Assembly (NCBI GenBank): GCA_023374045.1
Contig: CM041781.1
Span: 144,638,982-144,702,981, forward strand
Source: Limonium bicolor
Lineage: Eukaryota > Streptophyta > Magnoliopsida > Caryophyllales > Plumbaginaceae
Reading direction: 5' to 3'
Length of the DNA: 64,000 bases
Part shown: one piece after another, positions 59,690 through 64,000 of the stretch
How the letters are laid out: every line of letters begins with the position of its first letter
Position numbering within the stretch: the stretch's first letter is position 1
Notes under the pieces: generated by a model
Seen by the model: only the letters and a program-made list of their open reading frames with translations
Told to the model about the DNA's origin: nothing
Databases searched by the model: none
Program-made: the position numbers and the translations under genes

Positions 59690-61704
59690 TGAAATACCCC
59701 AAACTTAAATATGGTGATTAAATTATTTTAATATGGTATTTAGGAGCCTAATAGTGCCTAAGTAATTTTGGTAAGGAAAATAAATCCAAAAAGAAATAAA
59801 GAAACACTTAAAAAGCGAAAAACGCTATATAAGCGTTAAATAACCATAGGAAACGGAACCAAATAATGTATTAAAACGCTAATAGAGCTTTAGCGCGCGT
59901 TTTTCTAGAAAACCCGAAAACGTGATGTTAAGTGGTCAAACGAACCCGTAAAAACTATAAATCATTAAATAAGAATAATTAACCATTAATGGAAGCTTAA
60001 TAACCAATAAAATTAAAGAAACGAGAAAATTCCAGAAAACAGGCCCGGTTAGTGAATAGTACCGAAACTGGGTAAATTAACGAGCGTTTTCTGTAAAAGA
60101 CGAAAAACACTCCAACCAGTAATATAGGTGGGAGTCGGTTTTTAATGGGTTAATTAACCCCTCCCTCTCTCACACACACAACTAACTAAATAAAGCAAAA
60201 AGCAAAAAAAGTAAAAGGGGTACAAAAGTGAGGGGGGGGGATTCTCTCACCTCACTCTCTCCTTTCTCTTTTCTCTTTCTTCTTCCTCCCTTCCCAGCTG
60301 ATTCTCTCTCCTTCTCCCCTGAAGGCTGGCGATTTTTGAAGCTCTCAACAACCATCCATGGCTTTTCCACTTTACATCCATGCTCTACCTCCATGTGAGC
60401 TCCAAATGTAAAAATAAATACATATTCTTACTCTTCTCATCATCCTCTACACTTCTCTCTTTTCAAAATCTCAAAATGAGAAAGTTCATCTCCATGGGTT
60501 TTGCCCATTTGAAGAGAAAGTGGTACCAAATTAAAGCTTGGAGTCTCCTCTTTCCATTAAGGTAAACATCTCCATAAAAGATTCAAGTTTTCTCCACCTT
60601 CTTTTGGTAGCCGATTTTTGGCCCTTTGTGATGCCTTATTTTTCTCTCTCTTTTGAGCTTCAATTCAACCTTGCAATGGTGGTGAATTCACCTTCTTGAA
60701 CCAAGGGCTAAAACCCCTCCTAAAACACTACAAAGGTAAACCCTAGAAATCTTGCTTTAAACATTTCCATGAATTAGCATTAATCTAAGGGTTAGTATAT
60801 TAATTGTACTTGTTTTGTGTGCTTTGGGTGTGGGAATGGAGTTTGACAACTCCATTCCCCACATAACCGATTTGTGCAAGAAAGAGAGGAAGAGGAGAAT
60901 TGGAAAAGAAATGAAGGAAAAATAAGCTCAAGGTAAGAGCTCCTTCTCAATGCTTAATTTTAATGCATTAGAGTAATGGGAATGGGTAAACGAATAAAAG
61001 AACCGAAACTATTGTATTAGTATTAAGGTTTATGAAGTTTCGAATATTTGGGAACTAGTAGGTGAATTGTAGGCCTTAGAGCCAAGTATATTGTGAAAGA
61101 GTATTAGTATTGTTGTTTGATGGAGTATTGATGTATTGAGAAGGATTTGTGCTTCTTTGATTGCTGGTAGGACCCTTGTAAGGGTGTGGCTAGTTTAGGA
61201 ATGAAATTGGTGAGGAAGTATGTGTGTGAATAAGTAAGAAAAGTAGGTGAACTATGGCAAAATTTTGGTAGGAATTGTGCATTAATGGATGACTTGGTGA
61301 ATCGGAGAACCAAGGTGTGTATTGGTGTTAGTAGAGATATTTAGTAACCATGGGATGGTAGTTGTGGTATGAGGATGTAAGGATGTAAAATCTTTAGCAA
61401 GAAGGGTGGAAATGGATTGGAGAAACTAGAAGAGTTTATGTGCAAGATTTAGTAAAATGAGTGTGAACTTGAAGAGTTGTGGTAATGCATTGTAGGCCTT
61501 GGGAATGGCATTAGGAGATGAAATTATGTATGGAGGAAGAAGGAACTAAAATCTGTAGCAAACAAAACTAGGAACGATTTGTGTAAGTGTTGAAAGGAAA
61601 ATGTGGAGAATTGGTGTGAGAATGAGTATGAAAAGAAGTAAGGAGTTGGTGATGGATTTGAGCATGTTTAGACTCTTAATTAGGTGCTTAAACATGTGGG
61701 ATTA
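59690..61704 (+). repeat. LARD-2 3' LTR, first 2.0 kb
   Basis: Starts TGAAATACCCCAAACTT. AT-rich opening with AAAACGTGA..TTAAG repeated in the next LTR; CT-rich tract 60240-60330; AAGGTAAAC donor-like sites (60560, 60734). Interrupted after GATTA (61700-61704). Confidence 0.75.
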
Positions 61705-64000
61705 TGAAATACCCCGTAATTAAAAACAGTGATTAATTAGGCTAATTATATTTTTAAAGGCTTAATTACACTTAAATAAAATGAGGGAACAAATCCCGAA
61801 GAAAACGGACCTTTAAAATGGGTTAAAAGCATAAACGAACCTTAAAGCACGTTTTTCGAGGAAACCGGGAAAACGTGACTTTAAGCGGGTTAATAGACTC
61901 GTAACAATTTTGGTGAACTAAATAGCCACTAATTAATGTTAGTCAAGCTTTAGAACCAATAAAATTAATTAAACGAGGAAATTCCGGAAAAACGGGTACC
62001 GGTTAGTAAGAACTGTAACAACCGGTAAGTTGTGGGGTGAGAATGCAAATAAAAAAACTTGGTGGTGTCCACTTTGAAAATAAAAATCAGAAAGTGCAGT
62101 GTGTGCAGTGTGTGTGACCGGTGGCAATTGCCCCTCTCACTCCCTTCACTCACTAATACACTACAAGACAAAACAATAAGTAAAAAGCAAAAACAATTCT
62201 CTCCTCACCACTCAGCCCTCTCACGTATTGCCCTCCCCTTCCTTCTCTATTCTCTGATTTTCTCCTCCCATGCGACAGCCATGGAGAATGAAGAAAACCC
62301 ACTTAACTCTCTCCTTCTCTCCTCTCTTTGAGTATCAAACCTTCTCCGAATCCAATTAAAAAATTACACCATTGGAATCCCCTTGCAAGGGAGAACATTT
62401 TCATCCTTTCAAAAATCCAAGAGCTTCACTTTCGATTTTATGGGTGTTCTCCATTTGAAGATTCAAGTCCACCATTAGAAGCACCTTCACCTCCTTATCA
62501 TCTTGAGGTAAAAAGGAAGTTCGAAAATCCATCGTTTCTAGCCCTCATTAGCATTTTAAGAATTTTCAGTTGTTGAATGCTTTCTTCTTCATGCTCCAGC
62601 CGATTTGGCTTCTTATTTGGGCTAGGAATCTTGTTCTCTTGCTAGTCAAGAACTTCATCATCCAATGGAAGGTAATAATCTTTTCTAAACCCTAAAACAT
62701 TGAGATTCTAGGGTTAGATTAAAATGAATGCTAAATGGTATTGTGCATTGATATGGGTTGTAGAACTTGTGTGTGATCCCATTCAAAACCGAGAGAAACA
62801 AAGGAGAAGAAAGAAGAAAAGGAAAGGAAAGAAAGAAAGCTAACAAGACAAGGTAATGCTCTTACCTTGTGTTAGTTTGTGTATTGTATTGTAACAGTTT
62901 TTGAATTGTAAAAAAAATGAGTAATGAATTGAGTATGGAGTAACAAGTATATTGTAGTATAATGGGAATGGTATTGTAACAGTTTTTGGAGTAGTAGAAA
63001 TGAATAATGTATTGAGCATGAGTATTAGTAATGTAGTAATACATTGGAGAAAAGAATGTAACAGTTTTGAAGTTTAAATGATGTTAAAACTTGGGGGAAA
63101 CATATGAGTAGTAAATGTGTATGTGCAGGATTTTATTATTTTGTTTTGTAGTAGTATGAAAGGAGTATAATGTGTTGAGTAAACAGGTTGTGAAATGAGA
63201 ATTATGTGAACTGAATGTTGTGTGGAGAATGTTGAAAATATAGGGGAGGGACTATGTCAAAATTCATCTAGGAATTTGGGACTAAGGTGAAGGATGAGAG
63301 AACATCCTAGGTGATAAACTAGGTGATTTGAGGAGTGTTTGTAGTTGTAACAGATTTTGAAAGAAGTAAGTTGAGGGAATGGAACTAGAGTGTAAAGTAA
63401 TGCATTTTGGATGCTAGGAATAACATTAGTTGAGGGAGTATTGGAGTCTAAGGGTTGAGATGAAAATCTGTAGCATGATAGAGGAAACAAAAATCTGTAG
63501 CATAAGTGAAGAGGAAACTAGTTAAGATAAGTTGAAATGAATTGAGGAAAATGTGTAAGTGAATGTAAGTATTGAGTAGTAAGTTTGGTGGATGAACTAT
63601 GGTGATTTAGAGTGCCTAATAGTGCTAAATATGTGGGGAAAGTTCGGTAATGAGGGGGGGAAGCAATGGGTAAAGAATGCAATGAAAACAAATTTTAAAA
63701 CTGCAGTACTGGGGCCGACCGGACCTGCGACCGGACTTGCAAGGTCGGTCGGCCCAGATTTACAAAGGCGGGGAAAGCTTCTGGAGTCGACCGGACTTGC
63801 GACCGGACTTGCAAGTCCGGTCGGACAGAAAAATTCTGCGTCTGTAACTTACTGGAATCGACCGGACTTGCGACCGGACATGCAAGTCCGGTCGGCCAGA
63901 AAAAAATTTCCGTAATGCAACCTACTGGAATGGACCGGACTTGCGACCGGACGTGCAAGTCCGGTCGGCCAGAAAAATTCCCGTAGGGCAAGCTACTGAC
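61705..64000 (+). mobile_element. Start of another LTR element of a related family (runs off-window)
   Basis: Starts TGAAATACCCCGTAATT and has the same layout as the LARD-2 3' LTR (AAAACGTGAC..TTAAG, CCAATAAAATTAA, CCGGTTAGT near +300, CT-rich tract, AAGGTAA donors) but diverged, so it is a related LTR inserted in it. Whether it is complete or solo cannot be seen. Confidence 0.7.
63709..63985 (+). repeat. Inverted-repeat cluster in the last LTR
   Basis: Four units about 70-75 bp apart with GACCGGACTTGCGACCGGAC facing TGCAAGTCCGGTCGG, spacers like ACTTACTGGAATC. Same topology and spacing as 53455-53635 but a different core. Confidence 0.88.

Larger units (their letters stand above)
52803..64000 (+). 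mobile_element. LARD-2: second large non-coding LTR element (both ends off-window)
   Basis: A 5' LTR remnant (52803-55258), an internal domain (55259-59689) and a 3' LTR start (59690-61704) that is cut by another LTR. The internal domain shares ordered blocks with LARD-1 (primer-site hairpin, 6111-like and 6619-like hairpins, internal polypurine tract) but no intact coding domain. The 5' LTR remnant (about 2.46 kb) plus the 3' LTR start (about 2.0 kb) add up to about 4.5 kb, the LARD-1 LTR size, if the two breaks fall near the same LTR position. Confidence 0.75.

Overview
The window is plant nuclear DNA made almost entirely of nested transposable elements; no host gene was found. The evidence is a stack of Ty3/gypsy LTR retrotransposons with plant-type tRNA primer sites (initiator tRNA-Met and tRNA-Asp), a CACTA transposon end, and gag-pol frames of the plant chromovirus (Tekay/Del-like) kind. 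Species cannot be read from the sequence; a large, repeat-rich seed-plant genome (probably eudicot) is the best inference.

Nesting, oldest to youngest. (0) A large, apparently non-coding LTR element, called LARD-2 here, forms the right side: a 5' LTR remnant (52803-55258), an internal domain (55259-59689) and a 3' LTR start (59690-61704), which is itself cut by another LTR running off the window (61705-64000). (1) A chromovirus, called the AlkB element (17298-52802, 5' end off-window), sits in the LARD-2 5' LTR. (2) Four insertions sit in the AlkB element: a CACTA transposon ending at 17297; a 7.1 kb solo LTR (17556-24650); a minus-strand Tat/Ogre-like non-autonomous element (33037-40205, target duplication GTGGG) that splits the integrase gene; and an RT-less chromovirus (44257-52116). 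(3) Inside the CACTA segment lies a long palindrome (centre about 591), whose right arm was split by a second LARD (LARD-1, 748-14749, with 4.5 kb LTRs).

The most unusual coding feature is in the AlkB element. Between gag and protease it carries an AlkB/ALKBH1-type 2-oxoglutarate/Fe(II) dioxygenase domain with the metal-binding His-X-Asp...His and Arg-X5-Arg residues intact. Its gag is interrupted by two intron-like segments of 80 and 81 bp (GT...AG, TACTAAT-like branch sites) whose removal keeps the reading frame. The AlkB segment is flanked by two more intron-like stretches.

Across otherwise different families the same non-coding modules recur. There is a CpG-rich cluster of short inverted repeats in each LTR family where the region can be examined, except the solo LTR. 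There is a splice-acceptor-like pyrimidine/CAG block 305-391 bp before the LTR 3' end. There is a covarying hairpin with a G-rich tetraloop directly before the polypurine tracts, both terminal and internal, and a covarying hairpin that overlaps the primer-binding site of both LARDs. Most premature stops in the gag-pol frames fit C-to-T or G-to-A changes, as expected of long-methylated elements. Many differences between the two LTRs of LARD-1 and of the Tat-like element are single-base indels, so single frameshifts here may be assembly errors.
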